Part shown: positions 26,201 to 38,999 of the stretch, one piece after another | Layout: every line of letters begins with the position of its first letter | Numbering within the stretch: the first letter of the stretch is position 1 | Assembly (NCBI RefSeq): GCF_000189635.1 | Contig: NW_002475923.1 | Span: 124,001-188,000 of the forward strand | DNA: 64,000 nt | Reading direction: 5' to 3' | DNA from: Tetrahymena thermophila SB210 | Taxonomy: Eukaryota; Ciliophora; Oligohymenophorea; Hymenostomatida; Tetrahymenidae | Notes under the pieces: model-generated | What the model saw: the letters and a program-made list of their open reading frames with translations, nothing else | What the model was told of the DNA's origin: nothing | Database searches by the model: none | Made by a program: the position numbers and the translations under genes

Positions 26201-29200
26201 CTATTATTACTATCCAAGTTATTATTGATTTTCAAGCTAAACTTATTATTGAGGATGTTGAGACTATGAATTTGAGTTATTTTATAAATTTATCTCATTA
26301 AAACTGCTTTTCAAATTAAAAGTGAGCTTAGAATCCTTTTGTCCACTATTTTGAGGTGTTTCATCTTCCTCTTTTTCTTCTATCACATAGTTATTTAAAA
26401 CTTTTTAAGCTTTTCTAATGTTTGCATTAAAATAAAATAAGTAAAATCATTAAATTCAATTTAAAAAAAAAAATTAATAAATTTACAATTTTTGATCCTC
26501 TTGCTAATTTATTTGTTGATTCTGTTTAGAAAAGTCGTCTTGGTTCTCCTCAGTCTCTACAGTTATGTAAAATTCATCTTATTGAGATGCAAATTACTCA
26601 GAAGAAGACTGTGTATTATTTCTTGGTGAGCTGTTTATAGTTTTTGTGGGAGAAGCATCATTAACTGTAACTTCTTCTTATTCATCTTCATTATGATTAT
26701 CCATAACAGTGTTCAAATCTATTTTATTTGTATTGTTTGAAGCTGGATTCTAATATAAATCACTGTTGTTGTTATTTTTTAATTCTTATTAATCTATTTA
26801 TGAAGTGTAAACAGTTTTTTAAGAATACAAATTTATTAATTCTTCCTCTTCAGTTGGCAATCTGTGCATATCCTAATTGGATCCAAATTTATTGATTTCG
26901 ATTTCACTTAGAGATATTGGTTTATTCTTAAGCTATTATTATGATTGCTACTATTGAGTGCTAATAGTAATCACTAACTGCTCTTGAGATGTGTTGATGT
27001 TTCTAGGAGCTGACTTCTTTATTTATTTTTATTGTTTCTCATTTAACTAAGTGAAATTTTCATTATTAGAATCTTCAATTTCCTCAGCATTTTGTCTTGC
27101 AGTACTGCTGTTAGCTGAAGATTTTCTCACATTAATTTCACTTATATCTTAACTTTTTCTATTCTTAAATGAGCCCTCTCCCTCTTTTTTTTTAATTTTT
27201 TCTTGAACATCTGAGGTTTTTCTTTTAAATTTTTTTATTCTCAACTTCTCAACCAGTTGACCCATCTTTTTATCAATTAAATTTTCGATATCTTCCAATG
27301 TTACGCCTTCTATAACTTTCTGTTGAGGGGTTGATGAAACTGAACTGGCTACACTGCTAGATCTTTCTTTATGTTGCTTTAAAAGTTAATTAATTCTATC
27401 TAATACTTTTTCTTCTTATTTTTCTCTGGCTGGGCTCTCATTCTACTTGATTAAATCATTAAAATCATTTATTTTTATATAATCTTATTCTCTCTAAAAG
27501 TTATAGGCAACATTATCACCTTGCATTGAGTTGGTATTTTGCATTGATCCAACTATTTATTCAACCTTCTTCATAGATTTTTTTACTGATTCGTTTTCTT
27601 CAGTTCTTGTTATCATATAAGTATCAGTATTTTAAACATTAGATTCCTAAGTTTGTTAGGTTTTTAGCAATTCTTCTTAAGCATCAGTCAAATTTTAGTT
27701 AAAATATTTTGTATCATTAATATATGATTCTGTAGGATTAATAGTAGAAATAGCTAAGCCATCTTCAAATTAAATTTTTGTATGGCTAACTTTACCAAAT
27801 TTAGTGTTTTATTAAATGGAATAATCATTTGCAGATATAAAATCTTTATTTTTTAAATCTTAGCTATCTTAAATAGCATGTTATTAGCTAATCTAAGAAT
27901 TCTATTCTTTTTATACTAATGCATTCAGTGTGTTCATTGACAAACTATCAATTTAATTTTTTATTTCATCAGTTTTTTGATAAATCAGCTGCTAAATATT
28001 AGAGGTGTAATTATCTTGAATTAATTGCTATTAACTTTAACTTTTTTAATTGAATTGTTGAGTTTCTTATTATTAGTTATCATACTCTTCTTACTTTTGT
28101 CTAATTTCAAAATTTTTCAAATCATTATCATAATACTATGCTTTTAAACCAGTATTTAAATTATTTTGAGAATCTGAAGTTTACTAATTATGGTCTTGGT
28201 AATAAATATTGTTTTGATAAGCACCCTAGATAAATTAGTTGTTTGTTATTTAATCTTCATTTTTCTCAGCTTTTATTAAATTTTAATGTGAGCTAAGCTG
28301 ATTAAGCTTACTATCTAATCTATTTTGGTATCTTTGAATCATTTCATTTAAGCTTTCTTTTTCTACTTCGACACTCTCAATATATGGTGGAATGCCATCT
28401 TTCTGACTAATTAAAGTAGTCTAAATTTCATTTAATTTAGGCTTTTCAGATGATAACTGAGAATGAGGACTTTTAAATTAATTCTAACTGTAATAGCTTT
28501 AAAAAATATCTGTATTATTTTCTTCGTTTATAGTTTCTAACTTTACATTTTGATTTTTATAATACTCAATGATTTTTTAGACATCAACATTTTTTTAAGT
28601 ATCATTATAACTATTTTTTGATTGATCAGGAATATCTTAAATTTTCATTTATTAAATGTTATCTTAAATTAGAACATTATTTTGTTAGTACTCCTCAGAC
28701 TTTACTACTTCTGTTTAATTTTGATTTTCTTAAATAAAATTATTTGAGTTTATTTAAATATGTTGATTGCTAGGAATGGCGCTTGGCTAACTTTAACTTC
28801 TGCTATTGAAATAAGAAGTTTGATCTGTTAGGTTTTGTAACATTGAACCTTAGTGATAATCTCTATGGCTGTTTAAATTTGATTTTTCTTCATCTATTTT
28901 TTCTAATAGTTTATTTTATTGTTTATCAAGTTTAATCTAATCAGTATCATATTTTCCCTGTTCGCTTATTTGATGGCCATTTTAATTCTGATAGATAATA
29001 TTGATTGGACTAAAAATAGAGTCTCTTTAGCTTTATTCTAATTATTTATTTTAAAGTAAACTTTATAATTTTTAAATATTAATAAAATCTACCATTAATT
29101 TTTTGAGATGAATCCATTTCAATTTAAGTTTTCTCAATGTTATTAGTTGCATTTTATTGAATTTATTAATTGTACTATTTCATATTCTCCATCAACTCTC

Positions 29201-30797
29201 TAACAGCTGGAGATAAGTAATCTAGTGGATCTGCTGAAATTTTTTGATTGATCTCAGCTGTTTTGTTTTAATGAAAAGAAAATTAGCCTTCATTTTGTTA
29301 AGAATTATTTTAATTTTAAGTATTTGAAATGATTTCATTAATTAATTGTTTTTGGTTATTAAAAATCTCCTCCACTCTCCTATTAATTTTTATATAAATA
29401 ATACTTTAATTAATTAATTTACAATATTTAAAACTCATAAAAATAATAAGCTACAAAATTGAATAATAAATAAGCTTAAATTTAGAAAATTTGACATTTA
29501 ATTGTAAATATTTGACAATAAATTTGGAAAAAATAAATATTAAATATTTTTTAATTTATTACTGTATTTCTGTCATACTATTTACAGCAGAGTTAACCCT
29601 AGGCAGACTAGATAAACTAGCAGCTTTAAAATCGTTTAAATTCATGCTCTAAGGATTTGAAATTACTGCTATACACTCTTTGCCTTGATTAGAATCATTA
29701 ATAACTTGTTACAAATTAGCTTTAATTTACTGATCTTAAAATATTGAAACACTATTTTGCATATTATGACTAAATTAACTATCATTCAAAGTACCAGATT
29801 GTATACGACTCACTATTTGCTAATTTGAATTCTTGGATATGACAGGAAATACTGCAGTTGGTAAATTTTCATAGGGTAGTTACTGAGAACTGAGAGAAGA
29901 GGAACTTTTAATAGCTTAACTTTCAACAGGATCTTTGATTAAATATTATCCGGTATACTAATTATATTAAGGAATTTAGTAATTTTACTAATCTTGAACA
30001 TAGTTAGAATAAAATGATGAACCAGCGTTTAAAGAAGAATTAGTGTTGACTGTAATGACTTAATTATTTACTTTGTTTTACTATACTTTATTTTATTCTA
30101 ATAGTTATTACTGTGAGATTACTGCAGGATTCTAATGAGTTATTGGTAAAACTTATTAATTCATAGTTTGAATACCTGCATGTTGACCTGAACCCTATTG
30201 TAAATTTAACTTTTTATCTAATTACTTAGTCACCTAACTTGCATGATACTAATTTTATTGTTATTATTGCTATGATGCCTAATAAATATTTCCATTACTG
30301 TTATTATTACTTTGGATTATTTTTTAATTTTGCATGCTAGCTTGCTGGCTGTATTGATTGTTAATAAATTGCTGGTTTATTGCGTTACTCGTACCTTGAA
30401 TAAAATTGCTAGCTAATGCTGGTTATCCATACTATCCGCCTTAAATGAATCCTTGGCTATTTGACTTTTGAAGATAATTTTATTGCTAATTAACATAAGG
30501 TTGATTTATTTTGGACATTTATTAGGAATTATGGGCTTGCATCGTGAGCTGATTTTGTATTTGCTATGATAAACTTGATACTTTTTACTGCTATTGCTGT
30601 AAGGTGTTGTTGATGCCCTAATAATTTTATTATATTAATCATGTTAAAAAAGTTTAAATATTTAAAATTTTGTTAATCAATACAATATTTTGATGAGGAA
30701 AGCCCTTAATTATTTGCTGGTTTTGCTGTTTAAGGCTACTAGCTTAGTGATATCCAAGAGGCTATATTGGGGGTCTTGTAGACAATTGTTACTACAT
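23258..30797 (-). CDS. Giant Q/N-rich low-complexity protein (about 2,000 aa)
   Basis: ATG at 30797 (MQQQLSTRPPIQPLGYH); about ten introns, including about 30637-30705, 29400-29570, 29043-29092 and 26422-26491, plus several in the last 2.5 kb. The frame stays open across 26.5-29.0 kb without one TGA. The chain is glutamine/asparagine/serine-rich, with Q mostly TAA/TAG, short coiled coils (VRELMENMKQYNQQIQQN, and LENIDKKMGQLVEKLRIKKF-like text) and acidic patches. It ends ...KTHLNPQFN. No catalytic domain is recognised. Such chains often act as condensate or cytoskeletal scaffolds (inference). The last exons (about 23258-24200) are the least certain. A second gene start near 26090 was considered but the frame is continuous through it. 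Confidence 0.65.
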
Positions 30798-31287
30798 TTC
30801 TAAATAACTAACTGACTAAATATTTAGGATGAAATTTGTAGATTTTAACTTGATTGTTTTCTCACACTGAACTTAATTAATTAATAAATATATAAGATAC
30901 TACTAAAACAATTATTATTTTTAATTTCTTGAAATTATTTGAAATATTCTTAAATAAAAAATATCAACTTAAGCATCGAAAGAAACTACTAATTTAAACA
31001 AAGGGCTGATTGATTGATTGATATATTTTAAATCGGTTTAATAGAAAATATAAAGAAAGGATCTTTTTAAATTAAACATCCCATTTATCTTGTCATCTAT
31101 CTAACTAATATCTTTAAATTTGTTATCTTTAAATTAAGAATCAACAAATCATATTATTTTAAACTAATCTTCAAAGAAAAAATTAAATATATTATTTATT
31201 TATGATTATTAAATTATATGTTCTATTTTTAAAATAAAACAAAAACAAAAAAGACAATCAAATCAATCAATTATTCTAAATTATAAA
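30798..31287. promoter_or_regulatory. Divergent intergenic promoter region
   Basis: 490 nt separate the ATG codons of two divergently transcribed genes, the Q/N-rich giant (-) and the LRR gene (+), so promoters for both must lie here. No specific factor site can be named; tgattgattgat and atcaatcaat runs are present. Confidence 0.45.
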
Positions 31288-33879
31288 ATGGGTTGTTGTT
31301 TAAAAATATTCTATTTTACTAAGTAATAAGCAAAGTAGAATTATGTTGCTCTAAACTCCTTAAATAATCAAACTAATTAATAGAAATAAATTTAGATTGA
31401 TTTAGAATCTCAACAAAACAACTAATCAAATCAGAATTATAATCATAACACGTTCAATCAGTAAATATTTTGAAAGATTAATCTAATGATCCCTTAATTA
31501 ATAATCTAAATATTAGTAATAATAGGAAAAATATTAGTCATTTTGATGGTGATGATAATCATGATAATGACAATGATGATAATGATAACGATAATCAAAA
31601 CAATGATGATGATGATAATCATTATGAGGATAATGATAATAATAATAGTAATAATGATCAAGAAGATGATGATAATAACTAAAATAGCGAATTCGAGGTC
31701 AATAATAATGAAACTAAGATCTAATGTTTAATAGATAAATTAGTATAAGGTTAAATTGAAATATCAAATTATATTATGGAAAAAAATCATATAAAAAATA
31801 TATATGAGCTTTCGTAAATAATACGTAGATGTGTAGGTATAGATAAATTAAATATAAGACTTAATTCTAATGATATTTCAGATAAAGATTGCGAAATATT
31901 AACACAAGGAATATCAAATTGTACCAATTTAATATCCTTATCACTTCATTTATAGTAAAATTAAATTGGTGAAATTGGATTAAACTCATTAGGAAAAGAA
32001 ATATCCAAATTAGAAAGACTTAAAACATTAAGTTTATGTTTATTAAGTAATATTATAAATAAGAATGGAATATAAAAATTATTTTTAGGAATTTCATAAT
32101 GCACAAATTTAGATTCACTTACTATTGATCTTCAGAATAATAATATAGGCGAGAATGATGATTTTGAATTAGGTAATGGAATTTCTAAATGTGGTAATCT
32201 CACATATTTAAATCTTTATCTATTCAAAAATAATCTATCAGATATTGGTACTTCAAATTTAGCTAAAGGAATTTCTAAATGTTAAAAATTAACCTCTTTA
32301 GAAATTGATCTAACCGAAAATAGTATTGGGGATGAAGGATTTTTAAACTTAGGAGGAGAGATTTCTAAATTAAAAGAATTGAATTTTTTAGGTATTAATC
32401 TAAAAAATAATAATGTTGGTGACGTCGGAATTCAAAAATTTGGAGAAGTTATTTTATCATTTGATAATCTGACTTCTTTAATTATTTCAGCTTCTTTAAA
32501 TAAAATTACTAATATTGGATGCTAAAAGCTACTTCATTCAGTTTCACAATGTAAAAAGCTGACTCAACTAGAATTTTATTTTAGTGATTATAAAGATACA
32601 GAAAATGAAATTTAAAAGTTTAAAGAAACTTTTTCACTATGCTAATAATTAACTCATTTAAGCTTAGAACTTTCATAAAGTTTAGATAGCAAGGATGATA
32701 TTAAAGTACTATCATAGGAGCAGTGATCCTAAAAAAATACTATTTATCGATAAATTTTATCGATAAAATTGTTATCAGTTTATCGATAATCTATTTAGAA
32801 AAAAATTTTTTTTTTCAGTTTATCGATAAAATATTTTTAAAAAATAAAAAATTATCGGTTTATCGATAACATTTAGTTTTTTTATAATTTTTATCAATTA
32901 TAAAATTTGTTTATGAAAAATGTTTATCAGAAATGATTAAATAATTTATTTTCTTATTATATATTTTTAAAAATAAATGTTTAAATTTTAAAATATTTTT
33001 TTTATTCGATAAATTCGATAATTTTATCGATATCTTGATTTTTACCGATAAATTATCGATATTTTAAATTTTTTTCATGATTTTATCGAACAAGAATTTT
33101 ATAATACATTTTAATTATTTACTTATCGATTATAAAAATTTTTTTGAGATATTATTCGATAATTATCGATTAATTCGATAAGGATCACTGCATAGGAGAT
33201 ATCTAATAATTTAAATATAACTAATTTAACTCTTGGACTTAATTATAATACTATTTGCTAAGATAATTTACAATATCTTGGTTAAGGTATTTCTAAGCTC
33301 TTAAAGATTAATTGCTTAAACCTCTTTTTAAAATCTAGTGATATCAACGATGATGGTATTTAAAAGTTGGCTGATGGAATATCATTATGTTCATCACTTA
33401 ATTCTTTATAACTTAATCTTAGTTCTAATGATATTAGCGATTAGGGTATGTAATATTTGGGCTAAGGCATTTCTAAATTATAAAATATAGAAACTCTTAA
33501 ACTTTATGTTTATTCAATCAAAATTATTAGTATTTAATCATTTTTTGAAGGGATATCTTCTTGTAATCAACTAAAAAATCTCTTTTTAGACCTTTCAGGA
33601 AACAGACTAGGAATTGATGGAGGCAAATATATTGGTGAAGGAATTGCTAAAATGGCTAATCTTTAAATCTTAGAAATTAATTTAGTATGGACCTATATAG
33701 AAGATGAAGGAGTTTCATTGCTAGGACGTGGTATTTCTAAGTGCTCAAATTTAATATATGTTGCGTTATCTTTCTTTGGTTTTTTTGGATTGAATGAAAT
33801 CAGTCAAAAAGCAGAATAAATTTTAAAAAAATATCAATTCAAATCCAGAAAACTTGTTAAAATTATTTCCCCTTTTTGA
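31288..33879 (+). pseudogene. LRR (RNI-type) protein with MGCC N-terminus, interrupted by a MITE
   Basis: Exon 1 31288-31460, intron 31461-31516, then coding to 32720. A 470-bp element (32721-33190) follows, and coding resumes in frame after the second target copy, to TGA 33877-33879. The N-terminus MGCC suggests N-myristoylation plus palmitoylation. A D/N-rich linker (31545-31700, dozens of Asp/Asn) precedes about 13 leucine-rich repeats of the pattern GISKC..L..L.IDL..N.IGDEG, like ribonuclease-inhibitor repeats. As it stands the frame hits TGA at 32724, four bases into the element, truncating about half the repeats. Removing the element and one 8-bp copy restores ...VLSQE|ISNNLNIT... exactly. 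It may be a true null allele, an unexcised germline element, or an assembly of a minor form. Confidence 0.8.
32713..33198. mobile_element. hAT-like MITE with 8-bp target-site duplication
   Basis: The element is 32721-33190 (470 bp). Terminal inverted repeats are perfect over 10 bp: CAGTGATCCT at the left, AGGATCACTG at the right. Both sides are flanked by CATAGGAG (32713-32720 and 33191-33198), an 8-bp target duplication. TIRs starting CAG with 8-bp duplications are typical of the hAT superfamily. It is non-coding and therefore non-autonomous. The ends are filled with about nine ATCGAT palindromes, as expected for subterminal transposase-binding repeats. No second copy is visible in this window. 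Confidence 0.9.
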
Positions 33880-34456
33880 AACTATTTTTGTTCATTTTAT
33901 CTAAAAGTAATATTTTATTTATTTATCCTAACAAATATATTATTAATATTTATCATATATATTTCAAACATTTTCTATTCTAAATTTTTTATAATAATTT
34001 TCTTTTTCAAAAATTTTCATTCATTAAAAATGGCTGATTAATGTTTATAAAAAATTTAATTTTTAAAAGAATTTACATAAAATAATTATTTTGAATTGAT
34101 TTTAAATGCGTTTGAATAGAAAAGTATTTGATAAAATCTAGCAAATCCTTAATCAATTTTAACCATGAAACTATGGAAAAGAGAATTTAAATAGTATTGA
34201 TTTTTTATAGATTGATTCATACTTATATACCTTATAAAATGCATTTTAACATTTTATCATACTAAAAAAGATTTATAAATATCTGTATTTGTCTTTATTT
34301 GTGTGAAGATTATCTTCAGGATCTATAAGATTAGATAATAAAAAAAGATAGATGATATATCATTTATTAATTACACATTGAAATCAGATAAATTATAAAT
34401 ATTGATTATTCATTTATTAAAAGATAGAAAGATATATACAGATAAATACTTTGCAA
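33880..34456. other. Intergenic spacer
   Basis: A/T-rich spacer between two plus-strand genes; includes gata-rich text (agatagatgatata, agatagaaagatatata) just upstream of the reductase start. No specific site named. Confidence 0.5.
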
Positions 34457-35503
34457 ATGATTTATAGATTACTTGGAAACACTGGTATGAAAGTATCAGT
34501 TATTGGTTTTGGTACATCACTAAATAGCACCCGTGCTGCTTAAGAATTAACTACTTAAGAAAGTGTTAAGAAAGCATTTGGTCATGGTATTAACTTTTTT
34601 GACACAGGAGAGAACTATGGTAATGGAGAGGCAGAAAGATAATTAGGTAATGCTTTAAAAGCCCTTAATACGAGTAGAGAAGACTACATAGTTTCTACTA
34701 AACTATTTTTTGGAGATAACAGAAAACCAATCGGTGTTAATAACACTGGATTGAGCAGAAAACATATAAGAGATGGCTTAAAAAGAAGCTTGTAAAGATT
34801 ATAATTAGATTATGCAGACGTTGTATTTGCTCATAGATTTGATCACGAAACTACTTTGGAAGAAGTGGCTACGACCTTTACTGAACTAATCAAGTAAGGC
34901 TATATTAATTATTGGGGTACATCAGAATGGAGTGCTGCAAACATCTTCGAACTGAGGGAAGTTTGTGCTGAAAAGGGTTTAATAAAGCCTGTTGTTGAAT
35001 AGCCTTAATATAACATGTTTGTTAGGGAAAGATTTGAATCTGAATATGCTAGACTTTTTGATGTCCATAAAATGGGATCTACTATCTGGAGTCCCCTTTG
35101 TGGAGGTATATTAACTGGTAAATACAATGATGGTGTAGTTCCATAGGGTGCTAGATTTGATGTATTCAATAACAGATTATAGAGAGCTAGATGGGAATCA
35201 TTCTTTTCTGAACAGTAGAAGTAGTAGAGAACCTAAACTTTGAAAGGATTAGAAGATTTAGCAAAAGAATTAGGAATGACATAAGCTCAATTGGCAATGG
35301 CTTGGACAATAGCTAATAAGGATGTATCAACAGCTATAACTGGGTGCTCTAAGCCATCATAACTTGATGAAATAGTAGAATCTGTTAAGCACGTTAATAA
35401 AATAACAAGAGAAGTAAATGACAGAATAGATAAGATATTAGGAAATGTTCCTGATTAGGCTATCAATGAAAAAAATGAAAAGTAATTCATACGTAGAAGA
35501 TGA
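34457..35503 (+). CDS. Aldo-keto reductase, voltage-gated K+ channel beta-subunit type
   Basis: Intronless, 348 aa, ATG 34457, TGA 35501-35503. Begins [18 protein letters not shown], with the AKR tetrad Asp49 (FFDTGENYG), Tyr54, Lys82 (STKLFFG) and His126 (VVFAHRFD). Then [39 protein letters not shown], and the NADPH-binding C-terminal GCSKPSQLDE. The MFVRE and WSPL blocks place it in the AKR6/Kv-beta group, which binds NADP(H) and in animals attaches to Shaker-type channels; here an independent enzyme role is equally possible. Glutamines at TAA/TAG include Q of EQPQYNMF. Full length, no breaks. Confidence 0.95.
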
Positions 35504-36788
35504 TTTAATTTATTTATTTATTCAAACATTTATTCTAAATGATTAATTTATTTAAGAAATAAAAATAATAATTGATAAGAAATGCAGATAGGTATATAAA
35601 TTTATAGAGAGATACTGCTATAGTTATAATTAGTTGGTGTTATAGATGTTTGATTTCTATGTATAGTAAATAAACATTTTAATGGTTTTATTATTAATAA
35701 ATTACCATAAATAAACAATTAATTAAGTAAATAAATAACATTTGGGAATAGTATGTCAATATATTAGATATTTTTTAATTTATGATTTGCCTTTAAAATA
35801 ATTGGAAGATTCAATTAAATCCTTTTTAATTAATTTTCTGGGGATGCTGAAGAAAATATTTTTATTAAAATTTTTATAAATAAATATTTTCAAAAAAAAA
35901 ATATTCTAAAAAATTAAAATTAATTTTTTATGTAAATTATAAATAAAGAAGTAATCATAAAATTTATTTTTCAATACTTGTTAAAATACTTTAATTGATT
36001 AATTTTAATTATTTTTTATTACTCTCAATATCAAATAATTTATAATTATTAAAAAAAATAGATTGTATTTTATTTAATTTGAAAGATAATAGATAAAATT
36101 GTAAATTGAAAAAACATTAAGATTTAAATAAAAATAATATGATTTTGTATGCTCTTAAATAAAAACTGTATTCAATATTAGTAGAAGTTTTTAATAAGTC
36201 AATTTAATAATTAAAGTTAAGTCCCATAATAATATAATAACAAACCAATTTCACTAATTAATTAAGGCTAGAAAGGCAAATGTATTGATATTTGTATAAA
36301 ATTAATCTAAGTTTATGTTGTTTTGTTTTAGCTGCTTTTTTCATTTTTTCAAAATTCTATGAAAAGGTTTGTTTAAAAGTTATAAATTTTAAATTTGACG
36401 CCTTTTTTGGTCATAGCAAATGAATAAGATTTAAGTTGATTGATGGATGGATTGCAATTTAGTCTTGCTTGCCAGTCAGTCAGTAAACAAACGTGATTTG
36501 AAAAGAAATTTGAATTTAAGTTAAAGATTGAGAGAATAAATGAATGAGAAATATAATGTTGATATTTATTTATATAATTAAAATGGAGAGTTTTTTGATG
36601 GTTTTGAAATAGTGAATGAAGGAGAGTGTACATTATTAAATAAAAAGCAGATGAGAAAAAACAACAAATATATTACACATATTGAATATTTGCTTTAAAA
36701 CATGTTGCTTTTGTTTATAAGATTATTGCTATATATGTATTATTGAGTGTTTAGCTATCTATAAGAAAAGTAAAAGAGGCTTTTTTGT
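35504..36788. other. Intergenic spacer
   Basis: Convergent 3' ends of the reductase and eS30 genes. A/T-rich; 36360-36640 is slightly less so but holds no supported gene in either code. Confidence 0.55.
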
Positions 36789-37582
36789 TCAATCCTTCTT
36801 GACGGGATTGGCAGCAGCGTCCATCTTTTCCTTCTTACCAGCGTGCCAGTTGGGAGACTTTCTCTTCTTGGGATCAGTGGCCAAGATGTGAGGAGCATAT
36901 CTTCTGTTGTAGAGGATTCTCTTGTAAGATCTACCCTTAGGAGTCTTTCTGGGCTTGTCCTTCTTTTCAACCTTGGGGGTTTATTTTCTGACCTATTTTT
37001 TTCAATAGAAATAAGTAAATTTAGATTCTGATAGCTTGAAATTTGCAAAATAAAATATATTTTAACGAAATTCTCTCATTTCTTAACAAATTAAGTAGCG
37101 CTTTTAGCTTTTTTTAGTAAATTAGCAATTAATTTTTGCTGTTTAAAGCTTTGAAATTTATACATTAAAATATTTGTCATATCTATATATTTATATCCCT
37201 AAATTTGTTTGTATTGTTTGCCTAAATGTGTAATGAATTCTTAAAATAATTTTCAAAGAATCAAATATCATTTTTTCCCTTAATTTATTTTAAAATCTAT
37301 TAGATGTTGTTCTACTTTTTAAGGTAATAATATATTTATTTATCTATTTGCCAATTCAACTTAATACAAATCGTTAAAGAAAGGAGAGAAAAATCATTAA
37401 AATATATCATCATGATGATGCTTAAAATGAATAAAGCGAATATCCTACCTTACCGGCCTTAGCGAGAGTACCGTGCATACGACCTGTTTTTATAATAAGA
37501 TAAAATAATTTAGTGGTGTTCATTTGAAAAAATTTTGCATTTTGAAAGTTCAGCATATTCAATAAAAAAAAGGCTTACCCAT
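36789..37582 (-). CDS. RPS30: Small-subunit ribosomal protein eS30
   Basis: Three exons: ATGG only (37582-37579), 37483-37449, 36992-36789; introns 37484-37578 and 36993-37448. Product 80 aa: MGRMHGTLAKAGKVRKQTPK, then a basic stretch and the conserved YNRRY. This is the eS30 (FAU) family, a 40S component near the decoding site. No ubiquitin-like fusion is present, unlike animal FAU. The C-terminus is longer than usual (ends AAANPVKKD). Codons are strongly biased to C/G-ending forms (AAG, CTC, GCC, AAC), unlike neighbouring genes, as expected for very high expression. The Q in KQTPK is TAA. Confidence 0.95.
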
Positions 37583-38999
37583 TTTTATTAAGTTTTGATT
37601 GTCTTTTTATTTTTAGATTAATTTACTTTTTTCTTCTTTCGAATAATTTTTGTTTTTTTTAGTCACAGTCTTTATCTTTTGTTTATATCCCCTCTAATTT
37701 TTATATCAAGCCAATTAATTTTGATTCTATCAAAGCAACTTAATTACTTTTTATATCCTCTTCAAAAATGAATGAAAAAACATTTTTCTTCTCCTTTCAT
37801 TTTCGTATCTTCAATTGTCTCCTTTCACTTTCATTCATATTTTCAAAGTTTTTTTGAGCTTATAGTAAATCTTTCATTGCTTTTTTATTATATTTAATTA
37901 GTAGTACACTTATTATATTTCTTTCTCTATTTAATTCTAATACAAAATTCTTTTGCACTGAAAATCTTTTTTCTCTCACCAAGTATCTCAAAATACTTAA
38001 ATTTGCACAAAAAAAGTTTTTTTAAATTAGAATTAAATTTAAAAAATTTTTAATTTTCTTATAAAATAAATATTAAAGTACAAAGTAAAACTTATTTTAC
38101 ATTATTTATTTTATTTCTAATTTATGGGATTTTATCTATTTTAAGCTCTTATTTTTGAAAGAATAATTATATTTAAAATAAGATATTAGAATTTTAATCT
38201 AATAAACTTATTAGTAATTTGATTATCTTATTGTTAATGCATCTATCACCTAATTGGCTATTACTGATTTTTAAATATCTAAATAATAACTGTAAAGCTA
38301 AAATCAAAAGATAAATTATTTATTTAAATATTGAATGTAAATTATTATATTAAATTACATTTTAAAACATTTTCATAATTAATTAATGAATGATATATTT
38401 GAGTTTAAATAGATTTTAACTTTTTAATTAAAATAAAATTACTAATTAAGTCTTAATACTTCCTATAAATATAAAATAAGATTAATTTATATAAATTGTT
38501 TAAATTATTTATTTATTTAAATAATTAATTTATTTTTAAATGAAAAATTATACATAATTAAAAATATTAGAAAAAATAAAATATCTTTGAGGATTATTTA
38601 ATTTCTAAAGTATTAATTTTTATTAAAGAAAAGTTTCAAAATAACTTTCATTTAAAGAAATTTTTTTTAGACCATATATTTATAAAGAGACATAATTTAG
38701 TTAAAAAATATATTTATTAAAAGCTAATATTTATGTAATTGCTTTATAAAAACTGATATAAGCAAAAGTCAAGAAAAATAATTACACTACTCCCTTTAAT
38801 AAGAACTCCTTTTTAATAGTAGCCCCATTTTTTTACAGCCCCAATAAAAATATAAGCATGCTAGTTACATTAACATGATTGAAACTAAAAAAATTGATTT
38901 TTTAATTACAAAATTAAGAAAAACCCAATATAAAAGTAACAAAATCCCTCCTTAAAATAATCAAATTTTTGATTTTAAAAGATAAATAATATCAATTAA
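37583..38999. other. AT-rich intergenic region
   Basis: Holds the eS30 promoter (T/C-rich stretch 37600-37990 upstream of its ATG). Nothing else supported. Confidence 0.55.

Noticed and set aside
31543-31731. Met/Ile-rich frame on the plus strand
   Set aside because: Frame-shifted reading of the GAT/AAT tract encoding the D/N linker of the LRR protein.
32721-33190. The MITE region as a spliced intron
   Set aside because: A GT lies just inside the left end and AG near the right end, but every such pair breaks the frame; only removal of the element plus one 8-bp copy restores it.
36755-37048. A 97-codon minus-strand frame
   Set aside because: Out-of-frame reading of the eS30 last exon.
37405-37445. 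Box C/D snoRNA in eS30 intron 2 (ATGATGA present)
   Set aside because: No CTGA D box or terminal stem at a suitable distance.
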